Made by a program: the position numbers and the translations under genes | The notes under the pieces: generated by a model | Databases searched by the model: none | The model's input: the letters and a program-made list of their open reading frames with translations, nothing else | Told to the model about the DNA's origin: nothing | Part shown: in pieces, positions 53,619 through 62,553 of the stretch | How positions within the stretch are numbered: the stretch's first letter is position 1 | How the letters are laid out: the number at the start of each line of letters is the position of its first letter | DNA from: Skermanella stibiiresistens SB22 | Lineage (GTDB): Bacteria; Pseudomonadota; Alphaproteobacteria; Azospirillales; Azospirillaceae | Length of the DNA stretch: 64,000 nucleotides | Direction of reading: 5' to 3' | NCBI RefSeq assembly: GCF_000576635.1 | Contig: NZ_AVFL01000003.1 | Location: 248,001-312,000 of the forward strand

Positions 53619-54788
53619 TCATCCCTCGGCGGGATGGATCCGCAGGATCTCGCCATCCGATTCATCGGTCAGAAGGTACAGCGCGCCGTCGGGCCCCTGC
53701 TCGACGGCGCGAATCCTTTGCCCCAAATCGGACAGCATCCGCTCCTCGTGGACGACGCGGTCGCCATCCAACTCCAGCCGGACCAGTTCCTCGGTCGCCA
53801 AACCGCCGTTGAAGACGCTGCCCCGCCATGCCGGGAACGCCGTCCCGGTGTAGAACGCCATGCCGGAGGAACCGATCACCGGAGTCCAGTGATGAACCGG
53901 CTCCGCCATGCCTTCGGCGGTCTGCTTGCCGGTGCCGACCGGGGCTCCACTGTATTCGACGCCGTACGACACCACCGGCCAGCCATAGTTCTTGCCGGCT
54001 TCGGGGATGTTGATCTCGTCGCCGCCCTTGGGTCCATGCTCGTTAACCCATAGCGCGCCGGTCCGTGGATTGAGCGCCGCTCCCTGGATGTTGCGGTGGC
54101 CATAGGACCAGATCTCGGGCAAGGCGCCTTGCTGGTTCACGAATGGGTTGTCCTTGGGCACCGAACCGTCGGGGCGGATGCGGATCACCTTGCCCAGATG
54201 GGAGTTCAGGTCCTGCGCTTGGCCGCGGAACCGCTGCTCCGACCGCTCGCCCAGCCCGATGAACAGGAAACCTTGGTCGTCGAACACCAGCCGCGAGCCG
54301 AAATGCTTGGTGCTCGGCAGCTTCGGCTTCTGCGAGAAGATGACCTGGACTTCCGACAGCGCGTCGCCGGAATTGCTCAGGACGCCGCGCGCGACCGCGG
54401 TCGAGTTGCCGCCCTCCCCGGCCTCGGAGAAGCTCAGGTAGACCAGACGGTTCCGTTGGAATTGCGGATCGAGCGCCACGTCCAGCAAGCCGCCCTGTCC
54501 GCGGGCGTCCACGGCGGGTACCCCCGTGATTGGCTCCGACACCGTTCCGTCGGAGGATACCAGCCGCAGGTTGCCCCGCTTCTCCGTCACCAGCATGCCG
54601 CCGTCGGGCAGGAACGCCAGCCCCCAGGGGTTCGACAGGCCGTCGGCGACGGTGGTGACCTGGATCTCGGCCTTCTCCGTCTTGAAGCTGGTGTCGGCGG
54701 CGAACGCCGGCGCCACGCCGGTCAGCGCCGTGGTGGTCAAGGCGGTCCCCATGAGGGATGCCGCGAAGGATAGGGAAACCGCGCGCAT
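53619..54788 (-). CDS. PQQ-type aldose sugar dehydrogenase (glucose/sorbosone dehydrogenase fold)
   Basis: 389 aa. Signal peptide (SFAASLMGTALTTTALTGVAPAFA) directs it to the periplasm. Six-bladed propeller features of the YliI/Asd family: LSNPWGLAFLPDGGMLVTEK, GLLDVALDPQF, the substrate/PQQ-site HFGSRLVFDDQGFLFIGLGER, GHRNIQGAALNP, EHGPKGGDEIN. Oxidises aldoses to lactones, passing electrons to the respiratory chain; PQQ synthesis genes are not in the window. Divergent from the sugar-acid operon regulator, suggesting it supplies lactones to that pathway (inference). Confidence 0.88.
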   Translation of the reverse strand: MRAVSLSFAASLMGTALTTTALTGVAPAFAADTSFKTEKAEIQVTTVADGLSNPWGLAFLPDGGMLVTEKRGNLRLVSSDGTVSEPITGVPAVDARGQGGLLDVALDPQFQRNRLVYLSFSEAGEGGNSTAVARGVLSNSGDALSEVQVIFSQKPKLPSTKHFGSRLVFDDQGFLFIGLGERSEQRFRGQAQDLNSHLGKVIRIRPDGSVPKDNPFVNQQGALPEIWSYGHRNIQGAALNPRTGALWVNEHGPKGGDEINIPEAGKNYGWPVVSYGVEYSGAPVGTGKQTAEGMAEPVHHWTPVIGSSGMAFYTGTAFPAWRGSVFNGGLATEELVRLELDGDRVVHEERMLSDLGQRIRAVEQGPDGALYLLTDESDGEILRIHPAEG

Positions 54789-54884
54789 ATCGTCTCTCCC
54801 AGTGTCTTCGATCTGGATGCCTAGTTATGGCCGGATCACGGTTGAACAACCGTCACCTCCACACACTCGCAAAAAATGTCCCAC

Positions 54885-54898
54885 TATGTGGACACATA
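54885..54898. promoter_or_regulatory. Inverted repeat in the IclR/sugar dehydrogenase divergent region
   Basis: TATGTG, GA, CACATA: a perfect 6-bp-arm dyad 52 bp upstream of the IclR gene. A related TGACACATTG half-site lies at about 54909-54918. Probable IclR operator; not proven. Confidence 0.5.
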
Positions 54899-54949
54899 TG
54901 AATCTATTTGACACATTGCCATTTAGTTTCATAACATGATGACCAGGGT

Positions 54950-55786
54950 ATGCGGGAACGGATCACCACGATGAAGGGCGACCACGCAGGTGCGCTGGAT
55001 CAACCAGAGCCACCGGAACGGCACCAAGGAAACGGCACGCAGACGCTGCTGCGGGGCTTGGCCCTGCTCGAATGCGTCGCGGAAGGGATTGGCGATGTCA
55101 AAGGCATAGCCGCGCGGTTGGGAACGCCGCGCAGCACGACGCACCGGATGCTCAACAGCCTGGTCGCGGAACGGTATCTCCATCACGTGCCCTACAAGGG
55201 CTACCTGCTCGGACCCAAGCTGATCGAGCTTGGCATGCGGGCGCTGGAACACCGCCCCCTGGTAGCGATCGCCCGCCCCCATATCGAGGCGCTGGCCCAG
55301 CGGACCGGTGACACGGTCCATCTGGGCGTGATGGAGGACGCGGAGGTCTTCTACCTGGACAAGATCCCCGGCACCCGCGGGCTGGAGATGCGCTCGCGCG
55401 TCGGCCTCCGCATGCCGGTGGCGTCCACCGGGATTGGCAAGGGCCTGATGCTGGGGTTGCCGCGCGATCAGTGGCGCCGGTTGTACGACCGCGCGGCGGA
55501 GTTCAGCGCGCTGTCGCCCGACCGTCCGCCGCTGGCGCCCTGGCCGGAATTCGAACGGCGGCTGGCGAATTATGTCGAGCGCGACTGGTCGTTCGACCTC
55601 GAGGAGAACGAGATCGGCATCCGCTGCGTCGGCGCCCCCATCCGTGACGTGCGCGGCCAGGTGGTGGCGGCGATCAGCGTGGCGAGCGCCATCCACTACA
55701 TGCCGGACGACCGCATGGCGGAGCTTGGCCCGATGGTGCGCGCCTGCGCCGACGCTATTTCAAAGGAACTGGGATGGAAACCCTGA
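54950..55786 (+). CDS. IclR family transcriptional regulator
   Basis: 278 aa. Winged helix at about residues 33-90: TLLRGLALLECVAEGIGDVKGIA, RLGTPRSTTHRMLNSL, then the effector domain with HLGVMEDAEVFYLDKIPG and RCVGAPIRDVRGQVVAAISVAS. Typically binds sugar acids and controls the adjacent catabolic operon. An alternative start at 54971 (MKGDHAG) also fits. It overlaps dgoK by 13 bp, so it is transcribed with the operon it likely regulates. Confidence 0.88.
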   Translation: MRERITTMKGDHAGALDQPEPPERHQGNGTQTLLRGLALLECVAEGIGDVKGIAARLGTPRSTTHRMLNSLVAERYLHHVPYKGYLLGPKLIELGMRALEHRPLVAIARPHIEALAQRTGDTVHLGVMEDAEVFYLDKIPGTRGLEMRSRVGLRMPVASTGIGKGLMLGLPRDQWRRLYDRAAEFSALSPDRPPLAPWPEFERRLANYVERDWSFDLEENEIGIRCVGAPIRDVRGQVVAAISVASAIHYMPDDRMAELGPMVRACADAISKELGWKP

Positions 55787-56766
55787 CGCCGCCGGGACGG
55801 CCCGGCGCCGCCCTGATCGCGCTGGACTGGGGCACCTCCAGCCTGCGCGGATACCTGATGGACGCGAAGGGCGACGTGCTGGACCAGCGCGCCAGCGCCC
55901 ACGGCATCCAGAACCTGCCCGTTCCAGGGCCGGAGGGTTTCGAGCAGGCGTTCGCCGGGATCTGCGGCGACTGGCTGGCGCTCCACGGCAAGCTTCCCAT
56001 CGTGGCCGGTGGCATGGTCGGCAGCGCGCAGGGTTGGGCGGAGGCGCCCTATGTCGGGTGTCCCGCCGACACCGCCACCCTGGCCGATAAGGCCATCGTG
56101 GTGGACAGCAGGCTCGGCGTCCGCGTGCTGATCGCCCCCGGCGTGCTGTTCGACCCGCCCGACGCCAACCCGGACGTGATCCGCGGCGAGGAGATCCAGA
56201 TCGCCGGAGCCCTGGCCGATCACCCCTGGCTGGCCGAGCGCGCCTGCGTCGCCCTGCCCGGCACCCATTCCAAGTGGGTCCAGATCCAAGACGGCAGGAT
56301 CACCCGCTTCGCCACCTACATGACCGGCGAGCTGTTCGCCGTGCTTTGCCGCAACTCCATCCTGGGCCGCCTGATGCCCGAGGCGCCCGCCGCCGACGCC
56401 GCCGAGGCCGACCAAGCCTTCGTGGCGGGGGTGCGACTGGCGCGGGAAGGCTTGCCCGGCGACCTGAGCCACCAGATCTTCGCCGCCCGCACGCTTGGAT
56501 TGACCAAGCGCCTGCCGCCGGACGTGCTCAAGGACTACCTGTCCGGACTGCTGATCGGCGGCGAGCTGGTCTCCGGTCTGGCCCACATGCGCGACAGCAT
56601 AGCCGCCGACACCCCCTTGCTGCTGATCGGCGACGGCGCGTTGTGCCGCCGCTACGTCAGGGCGTTGGAGACGATCGGCACCGTTCCCGCGGCCCAGTTG
56701 GAAAACACGGCGCCGCGCGGTCTCTTCCAGTTCGCCCAAAAGGCTGGAGTCCTCTCCCATGACTGA
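55774..56766 (+). CDS. dgoK: 2-dehydro-3-deoxygalactonokinase
   Basis: 330 aa. DgoK family features: IALDWGTSSLRGYLMD at the ATP-phosphate end, GGMVGSAQGWAEAPYV, RGEEIQIAGAL and LPGTHSKWVQIQDG. Phosphorylates 2-keto-3-deoxy-galactonate in the cytoplasm. Starts inside the iclR gene and overlaps dgoA by 8 bp, so the three are tightly coupled. Confidence 0.92.
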   Translation: METLTPPGRPGAALIALDWGTSSLRGYLMDAKGDVLDQRASAHGIQNLPVPGPEGFEQAFAGICGDWLALHGKLPIVAGGMVGSAQGWAEAPYVGCPADTATLADKAIVVDSRLGVRVLIAPGVLFDPPDANPDVIRGEEIQIAGALADHPWLAERACVALPGTHSKWVQIQDGRITRFATYMTGELFAVLCRNSILGRLMPEAPAADAAEADQAFVAGVRLAREGLPGDLSHQIFAARTLGLTKRLPPDVLKDYLSGLLIGGELVSGLAHMRDSIAADTPLLLIGDGALCRRYVRALETIGTVPAAQLENTAPRGLFQFAQKAGVLSHD

Positions 56767-57412
56767 CACCGACTTGAACTCCCGGCTCGACGCCGCCTTC
56801 GCCACGCTGCCGCTGGTCGCCATCCTGCGCGGGCTGACCCCGCCGGAGGCCGAACCCGCCGCCCAGGCGCTGTACGACCGCGGTTTCCGGCTGATCGAGG
56901 TGCCGCTCAACTCGCCCTCGCCATTCGACAGCATCGCCGCGATCCGCCGCCTGCTGCCCCGCGACGCGATCGTCGGGGCCGGCACGGTCATGACGACCGA
57001 CCAGGTCGGCACGCTGGCGGGGATTGGCGCCGACATCGTGGTGATGCCGCACGCCGACACCGAGGTGATCCGCGCCGCCAAGGCCGCCGGCATGGCCTGC
57101 CTGCCCGGCGTCATGACGCCAACCGAGGCCTTCGCGGCGCTCAAGGCCGGGGCCGACGCGCTGAAGCTGTTCCCGGCCGAACTGATCAGCCCGCGTATCG
57201 TCAAGGCGATGCGGGCGGTGATGCCGCCGGCCACGCGCCTGCTGCCGGTCGGCGGCGTCACCCCCGACACCATGCGGGAATACCGCGCGGCCGGCGTCGC
57301 CGGCTTCGGGCTCGGCTCGGCGCTCTACACGCCCGGCATGCCGCTGTCCCAGCTGGTCGAACGGGCGGACCTGTTCGTCGCCGCCTGGGCGGCCCTGGGT
57401 TCGAAACCCTGA
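56759..57412 (+). CDS. dgoA: 2-dehydro-3-deoxy-6-phosphogalactonate aldolase
   Basis: 217 aa. Class I KDPG/KDPGal aldolase: LVAILRGLTPPEAEPAAQAL, the GAGTVMTTDQV segment, and ALKLFPAELISPRIVKAM with the Schiff-base Lys in LKLFPA. RGLTP near the N-terminus favours the galactonate form (DgoA) over KDPG aldolase. Cleaves the phosphorylated product of DgoK to pyruvate and glyceraldehyde 3-phosphate. Adjacent dgoK confirms the pathway. Confidence 0.93.
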   Translation: MTDTDLNSRLDAAFATLPLVAILRGLTPPEAEPAAQALYDRGFRLIEVPLNSPSPFDSIAAIRRLLPRDAIVGAGTVMTTDQVGTLAGIGADIVVMPHADTEVIRAAKAAGMACLPGVMTPTEAFAALKAGADALKLFPAELISPRIVKAMRAVMPPATRLLPVGGVTPDTMREYRAAGVAGFGLGSALYTPGMPLSQLVERADLFVAAWAALGSKP

Positions 57413-57488
57413 CCAGTAAACCCCAACCCTTCCCTTCCACCCCTATCCCTGGCTCCAGGAATAAAAGTCCCAACGGGAGAGATTGCTT

Positions 57489-58457
57489 ATGAGTGCGTAT
57501 CGTTTCGTGACCCGAGTCTGCGCTGGCGCGCTGGTATCCGCCGGTCTCTGGGCTGGAGCCGCCCAAGCCGCCGAGTACCCGACCAAGCAGATCGAGCTGA
57601 TCGTCCCCTATGCCGCCGGCGGCGGCACGGATCTGGTGGCCCGCGCCTTCGCGGACGCCGCCAACCGGCACCTGCCCAAGGCGATCGGCGTGGTCAACAA
57701 GACCGGTGGCGGCGGCGCCGTCGGGTTGAGCGAGATCATGGCCGCCCGGCCCGATGGCTACAAGATCGGCATGGGTACGGTCGAGATCACCATGCTGCCG
57801 CATCTGGGCGTCGCCCGCTTCTCGGTCGGCGACTTCACCCCGATCGCCCGGTTGAACGCCGAGCCCGCGGCGATCACGGTCAACGCGGACTCGCCGATCA
57901 AGACGATCGACGAGTTCCTGGCCAACGCCAAGGCCAATCCGGGCACCGTCCGCGTCGGCAACTCCGGCACCGGCGCCATCTGGCACCTGGCCGCCGAGGC
58001 GCTGGGCGAGCAGACCGGCATCAAGTTCAACCACATCCCCTATGACGGCGCCAACCCCGCCGTGACCGCCCTGCTCGGCGGCCACATCGAGGCCGTCGGT
58101 GTCAGCCCGGCGGAGGTGTTCTCCCAGGTCGCCGCCGGCAAGCTGCGCATCCTGGCCGTGATGGCGGACGAGCGGTCCAAGACCTTCCCCGACGTTCCGA
58201 CCCTGAAGGAGAAGGGCATCGACGTCTCGATCGCGACGTGGCGCGGCATCGTCGTTCCCAAGCGGACCCCGGAGCCGATCGTGGCGGCACTGCGCGAGGC
58301 GTCCCGCGACGCCGCCAACGAGCAGTCGTTCAAGGACCAACTCGCCAAGATGAACCTGACCCACGCCTATGCCGACGGTCCGGAGTTCAAGGCCGTGATG
58401 GAGAAGGACGACGCCTTCTTCAAGACCCTGATGACCCAGGTCGGTCTCGCCAAGTAA
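57489..58457 (+). CDS. TctC/Bug-type substrate-binding protein of a tripartite tricarboxylate transporter
   Basis: 322 aa from the ATG at 57489, with GGGAGAG 8 nt upstream; an in-frame TTG 6 nt earlier is less likely. Signal peptide CAGALVSAGLWAGAAQAA. Features: YPTKQIELIVPYAAGGGTDLVAR, GVVNKTGGGGAVGLSEI, NHIPYDGANPAVTALLGGHI. Periplasmic receptor for carboxylates or sugar acids; in this operon probably an aldonate such as galactonate (inference). Confidence 0.9.
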   Translation: MSAYRFVTRVCAGALVSAGLWAGAAQAAEYPTKQIELIVPYAAGGGTDLVARAFADAANRHLPKAIGVVNKTGGGGAVGLSEIMAARPDGYKIGMGTVEITMLPHLGVARFSVGDFTPIARLNAEPAAITVNADSPIKTIDEFLANAKANPGTVRVGNSGTGAIWHLAAEALGEQTGIKFNHIPYDGANPAVTALLGGHIEAVGVSPAEVFSQVAAGKLRILAVMADERSKTFPDVPTLKEKGIDVSIATWRGIVVPKRTPEPIVAALREASRDAANEQSFKDQLAKMNLTHAYADGPEFKAVMEKDDAFFKTLMTQVGLAK

Positions 58458-58547
58458 GGCCATGACGGTCCAGGGGATGTGAGCCCAGGCGCCTCCTCCC
58501 CCGGACCGGACTCCCATATCGGCGGCGACCCCAGAGGAGAACCACCC

Positions 58548-59054
58548 ATGAGCAACGCCCCCCTCCAGGGCGGCGATGCCGGCTTGCGTCCGCGCGACCG
58601 GCTCGCGACCCTGGTGATCTGCGCGCTCGTCATCGCGGTCGCCGTGGCCGCCATCGTGACGGCGCAGGACTTCCCCGCGACCATGCTGGCGACCGATGTC
58701 GGTCCCGCCCGCTTCCCGATCGTCTACGCCGTGGCGCTGATCGTCCTGTGCTGCATCCTGGCCATCCAGACGCTTCGCAAACCGATCGACGTCAGCGGTG
58801 ATCCACCGGCCACTTCCCCCAGCCACGGCGCCGTGGCGATCGGCATGGCGGCGGCGGTCGCCTGTCTGGTCGCGATGACCCATGTCGGCTTCGCCCTCGC
58901 GACGCTGCCCTTCGTGGCCGGCGTGATGTGGCTGATGGGCCAGCGCAGTCCGATCTGGAACCCTGTCCTGGCCGTGGTCATCACCGGATTGATCCACGTG
59001 ACCTTCTCCACCGCCCTGGGCGTGCCGTTGCCGGTCGGGAGCCTCTTCGAATGA
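58548..59054 (+). CDS. TctB-family small membrane subunit
   Basis: 168 aa from ATG 58548 (AGAGGAGA upstream). Four helices: about 24-45, 60-82, 95-120 and 130-160, with the usual loop DVGPARFPIVYAVALI. Small membrane subunit of the TTT system, located between receptor and large permease as is standard. Confidence 0.88.
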   Translation: MSNAPLQGGDAGLRPRDRLATLVICALVIAVAVAAIVTAQDFPATMLATDVGPARFPIVYAVALIVLCCILAIQTLRKPIDVSGDPPATSPSHGAVAIGMAAAVACLVAMTHVGFALATLPFVAGVMWLMGQRSPIWNPVLAVVITGLIHVTFSTALGVPLPVGSLFE

Positions 59055-59090
59055 GCCGAACCCCGTCATTCCGTCCGGCGGAGAGCCGAC

Positions 59091-60620
59091 ATGCATGAGA
59101 TAGACCTGCTTCTCAACGGCGCCCGGACGCTGATCGACCAGCCGATGGCCCTGCTGCTGGCCCTGATCGGCGTGGCGCTGGGCATCGTCATCGGCGCCCT
59201 GCCCGGCCTGACGGCCACCATGGGTGTGGCGATCCTGCTGCCCTTCACCTTCGGCATGGACCCGCTGTCCGGCCTCCTGATGATCTCCGGCGTGTTCTTC
59301 GGCGGTATCTATGGCGGCTCGATCCCGGCGATCCTGCTGAAGATCCCCGGCACGCCCGCCGCGGCCGCCACCGCGATCGACGGTTACGAACTGACCAAGC
59401 AGGGCAAGGCCGGCATCGCGCTCGGCACCGCGACGCTGTCTTCGTTCCTGGGTGGTTTGCTCAGCGTGATCGTGCTGATCTTCATGGCGCGGATCCTGGC
59501 CGGCTTCGCGCTGGAGTTCAGCGCGTCGGAAAGCTTCGCGCTGGCCGTCTTCGGCCTGACCATCATCGCCAGCATCTCGGGCGCGTCGCCGATCAAGGGT
59601 CTGATCGCCGGCTTCGCTGGCCTGCTGCTCGCGACGGTCGGACTCGACCCGATGGGCGGTTTCCCGCGCTTCACGGCTGGCTACACCGAGCTGTTCACCG
59701 TTCCATTCATCCCGGTCATGATCGGCTTGTTCGCGGCGGCCGAGGCCTTCAAGTCGATGGAGGAGCCGGAGGTCCGCGGCGCCCTGAAGACGGCGCTGGG
59801 CCGCATCATCCCGCCCTGGAGCGCGTTTCGCGGCGTCATCGTGACGATCCTCCGCTCCAGCGGATTGGGCATCCTGATCGGCATCATCCCGGGCGCCGGA
59901 GCCGACATCGCGGCCTATGTCGCCTACAACGAGACCAAGCGCTTCAGCAAGGCGCCGCAGAACTTCGGCAAGGGCGAACTGTCGGCCGTGGCCGCCTGCG
60001 AGTCCGGAGCCAACGGCTGCACCGGCGGCGCGCTGCTGACCATGCTGACGCTGGGCATCCCCGGCGACGCCGTCACGGCGGTGATGCTGGGCGCCTTGAC
60101 GCTGCAAGGCCTGCAACCCGGTCCGCTGCTGTTCCAGGACCACGCCGACCTGGTCTTCACCCTGTTCGCCGGCATGATCTTCTGCTACGTCGCGATGCTG
60201 TTCATGGGCTTCGCCTCGCTGCGCTTCATGGGCCGCATCCTGCAGATGCCAAAGTCGGTGCTGACCCCGGTCATCCTGGCGCTGTGCATCGTCGGCACCT
60301 ACGCGATCAACAACAGCATGTTCGACATCGGCATCATGCTGGCGGCCGGCGTGGTCGGCTACTTCATGCAGAAGTGGGACTTCCCGGCATCGCCCGTCGT
60401 GCTGGCGCTGATCATGGGGCCGATGGCCGAGGCCAGCCTGCGGCGCGCGCTGTCGCTGTCCAACGGCAGCTACGACTTCCTCTACACCCGTCCGATCACC
60501 GTCGTCCTGCTGTCCGCCGCGGCGCTGTCGCTGCTGGTGCCGCTGCTGCGAGGCCTGCGGAAGTCCGGCGGCGGAACGGCCGAACCTCCCCTCAACGCCA
60601 CTCCGGGACGAGGCCATTGA
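59091..60620 (+). CDS. TctA-family large permease
   Basis: 509 aa, about 12 helices. TctA signatures: GIVIGALPGLTATMGVAILLPFTFGMDP near residue 32, GGIYGGSIPAILLKIPGTPAAAATAIDGY near residue 65, and GIIPGAGADIAAYVAYNETKRFS near residue 265, the two facing substrate-site loops. Uses a cation gradient to import the ligand presented by the TctC-type protein. Followed by a coupled lactonase gene (TTGA overlap). Confidence 0.93.
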   Translation: MHEIDLLLNGARTLIDQPMALLLALIGVALGIVIGALPGLTATMGVAILLPFTFGMDPLSGLLMISGVFFGGIYGGSIPAILLKIPGTPAAAATAIDGYELTKQGKAGIALGTATLSSFLGGLLSVIVLIFMARILAGFALEFSASESFALAVFGLTIIASISGASPIKGLIAGFAGLLLATVGLDPMGGFPRFTAGYTELFTVPFIPVMIGLFAAAEAFKSMEEPEVRGALKTALGRIIPPWSAFRGVIVTILRSSGLGILIGIIPGAGADIAAYVAYNETKRFSKAPQNFGKGELSAVAACESGANGCTGGALLTMLTLGIPGDAVTAVMLGALTLQGLQPGPLLFQDHADLVFTLFAGMIFCYVAMLFMGFASLRFMGRILQMPKSVLTPVILALCIVGTYAINNSMFDIGIMLAAGVVGYFMQKWDFPASPVVLALIMGPMAEASLRRALSLSNGSYDFLYTRPITVVLLSAAALSLLVPLLRGLRKSGGGTAEPPLNATPGRGH

Positions 60621-61549
60621 GCGCCACCAAGACGACCATCGGGCTCGACGCCATCATCGCCCCCGAGCTCCGCGACGGCACCGGCGAAAGCCCGGTCTGG
60701 GACGCTGACAGCGCTCAATGGACCTGGATCGACGTGCCGAGCGGCGGCATCCGGCGGTTCGATCCAAGCTCCGGCGTTCTCCGCCAATGGCGGGCGGCGG
60801 AACGGATCGGCAGCATGGTGCTGCGTCCCGACGGCGGCCCGGTGCTGAGCTGCGAGAGCGGCATCTTCGACGCCGAACTGCCGGACCAGGGAGGCGAGGC
60901 GTCGATGACCCGCCTCGTCGCGGTCAACCATCCCAAGGCCGGCATGCGCTTCAACGACGGTCGGTGCGACCGCCAGGGGCGGCTGTGGGTCTCGACCATG
61001 GTGATGGATATCGGCCTCGCCGACTCCTCGGGCCGGTGGTACCGCTATGGCCGGCGAAGCGGCCTCCAGGCCGGAGCCCCCGTCGCCGGCCTCGACGGCA
61101 TGATCATCCCCAACGGCAGCGCCTTCAGCCCGGATGGCCGCACGCTCTACGCCTCCGACACCCACCGCGACGTCCGGATGGTCTGGGCCTGGGATTACGA
61201 CCCGGAGACCGGCACGCCGCGCGACCGCCGCGTCTTCGTCGACATGCGGGACATGGCGGGGCGGCCCGATGGCGCCGCCATCGACACCGACGGCTGCTAT
61301 TGGATCTGCTGCCTGGATGAGGGCGCCATCAAGCGCTTCACCCCCAACGGCGCGCTGGACCGCGTGATCCGCACGCCGATGCTGAAGCCCACCATGTGCG
61401 CCTTCGGCGGTCCCGACCTGCGGACGATGCTGGTGACCTCGCTGTGCCGCGGCACGCCCGGGGATCTGGCCGAGGACCCGCATGGTGGCCGCGTCCTGAT
61501 GTTCGATCCGGGCGCCCAGGGCATCGCGGAACCCCGCCTCTCCGCCTGA
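60617..61549 (+). CDS. SMP-30/gluconolactonase-like lactonase
   Basis: 310 aa from TTG 60617, in TTGA overlap with the permease. Six-bladed propeller with the SMP-30 metal-site pattern: GTGESPVWDADSAQWTWID near the N-terminus, MRFNDGRCDRQGRLWVSTM near residue 115, IIPNGSAFSPDGRTLYASDT and RPDGAAIDTDGCYW. Hydrolyses aldono-lactones to aldonates. With the adjacent SDR it would turn galactose-type sugar into galactonate. No signal peptide: cytoplasmic. Confidence 0.88.
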   Translation: MSATKTTIGLDAIIAPELRDGTGESPVWDADSAQWTWIDVPSGGIRRFDPSSGVLRQWRAAERIGSMVLRPDGGPVLSCESGIFDAELPDQGGEASMTRLVAVNHPKAGMRFNDGRCDRQGRLWVSTMVMDIGLADSSGRWYRYGRRSGLQAGAPVAGLDGMIIPNGSAFSPDGRTLYASDTHRDVRMVWAWDYDPETGTPRDRRVFVDMRDMAGRPDGAAIDTDGCYWICCLDEGAIKRFTPNGALDRVIRTPMLKPTMCAFGGPDLRTMLVTSLCRGTPGDLAEDPHGGRVLMFDPGAQGIAEPRLSA

Positions 61550-61589
61550 ACACACCCAGCCAAATTTTCCAAGCAAGAGGATGAATGCC

Positions 61590-62378
61590 ATGTTCGAAGA
61601 CCTCAAGGGCAAGCGCGTCCTGATCACCGGTTCGACCCAGGGGATCGGCCTGGCCGCCGTGGAGGCCTTCGCCCGCGCCGGCGCGAAGGTAGGTTTCAAC
61701 GGCCGCAAGGCTCCGGCCGACCTCGACGCCACCCTGGCCCGGCTCAACGACCTGGCCCAAGGTGCCGGCGGCGAGGTCGCGTTCTTCCCCGCCGACGTCT
61801 CGACCAGCGCCGCCTGCGCCAACTTGGTCTCGGCCTTCGTCGGGAAGTTCGGTGGCGTCGACGTGCTGATCAACAACGCCGGCGGTCTGGTCGGCCGCAA
61901 GCCGCTGGACGAGATCGACGACGCGTTCTTCGACGCCGTGACCGACCTCAACGCCCGCTCCGCCCTGATGGTGACCAAGCACGCCCTGCCCCACCTGAAG
62001 GCCTCGGCCCAGGCGAGCGGAACCACCGCGTCGGTGATCCTGGTCGGCTCCGTCGCCGGCTATCTCGGCGGCGGCCCCGGCGCCGGCTTGTACGGCGCGT
62101 CCAAGGCGTGGCTGCACAACATCCAGAAGAATTGGGTCTCGTTCCACACCAAGGACGGCATCCGCTTCAACACCGTGTCGCCCGGCACCTTCGACACGGC
62201 CTTCCACGCCGAGAAGGACGACGCGACCAAGGCGAAGATCTCGCTGGGCATCCCGATGAACCGCTTCGGCCGCCCCGAGGAATGCGCCCCCACCTTCCTG
62301 TTCTTCGCCTCGCACGCCTGCAGCGGCTACATCACCGGCCAGATCCTGGACATCAACGGCGGCCAATACATGCCGTGA
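61590..62378 (+). CDS. SDR family oxidoreductase, probable sugar dehydrogenase
   Basis: 262 aa from ATG 61590 (AAGAGG 9 nt upstream; an earlier ATG at 61581 has no spacing). TGSTQGIG cofactor motif near residue 15, NNAGG near residue 92, catalytic YGASKAW (YxxxK) near residue 170, and the C-terminal TGQILDINGGQYMP. In this operon a galactose or aldose 1-dehydrogenase making the lactone substrate is likely; not proven. Followed by a terminator hairpin. Confidence 0.85.
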   Translation: MFEDLKGKRVLITGSTQGIGLAAVEAFARAGAKVGFNGRKAPADLDATLARLNDLAQGAGGEVAFFPADVSTSAACANLVSAFVGKFGGVDVLINNAGGLVGRKPLDEIDDAFFDAVTDLNARSALMVTKHALPHLKASAQASGTTASVILVGSVAGYLGGGPGAGLYGASKAWLHNIQKNWVSFHTKDGIRFNTVSPGTFDTAFHAEKDDATKAKISLGIPMNRFGRPEECAPTFLFFASHACSGYITGQILDINGGQYMP

Positions 62379-62400
62379 GACCCGGTGTCGTAAGGTGAGG

Positions 62401-62431
62401 GGGAGAGGCGGGAAGCGAGTCCGCCTCTCCC
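62401..62431. terminator. GC-rich hairpin ending the sugar-acid operon
   Basis: GGGAGAGGCGG, 9-nt loop, CCGCCTCTCCC: perfect 11-bp stem 22 bp after the SDR stop. The first T-run (CATTTT) comes 18 bp later, so termination may be incomplete. Confidence 0.6.
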
Positions 62432-62553
62432 GAGCCAGTGGCATTTTAAAGGAATTTTCTCGACACAATTCACTTCCGGAAATAAGTTGTGAACAAGGGT
62501 GACAGGTTTTCGCGCATGTGAGCCGTAACCGCGACTTTCGCCGGAAAGGAACC

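Noticed and set aside
57258-60617. 1119-codon minus-strand frame opposite dgoA-tctCBA
   Set aside because: Antisense shadow produced by high GC; the plus strand encodes clear TctCBA proteins.
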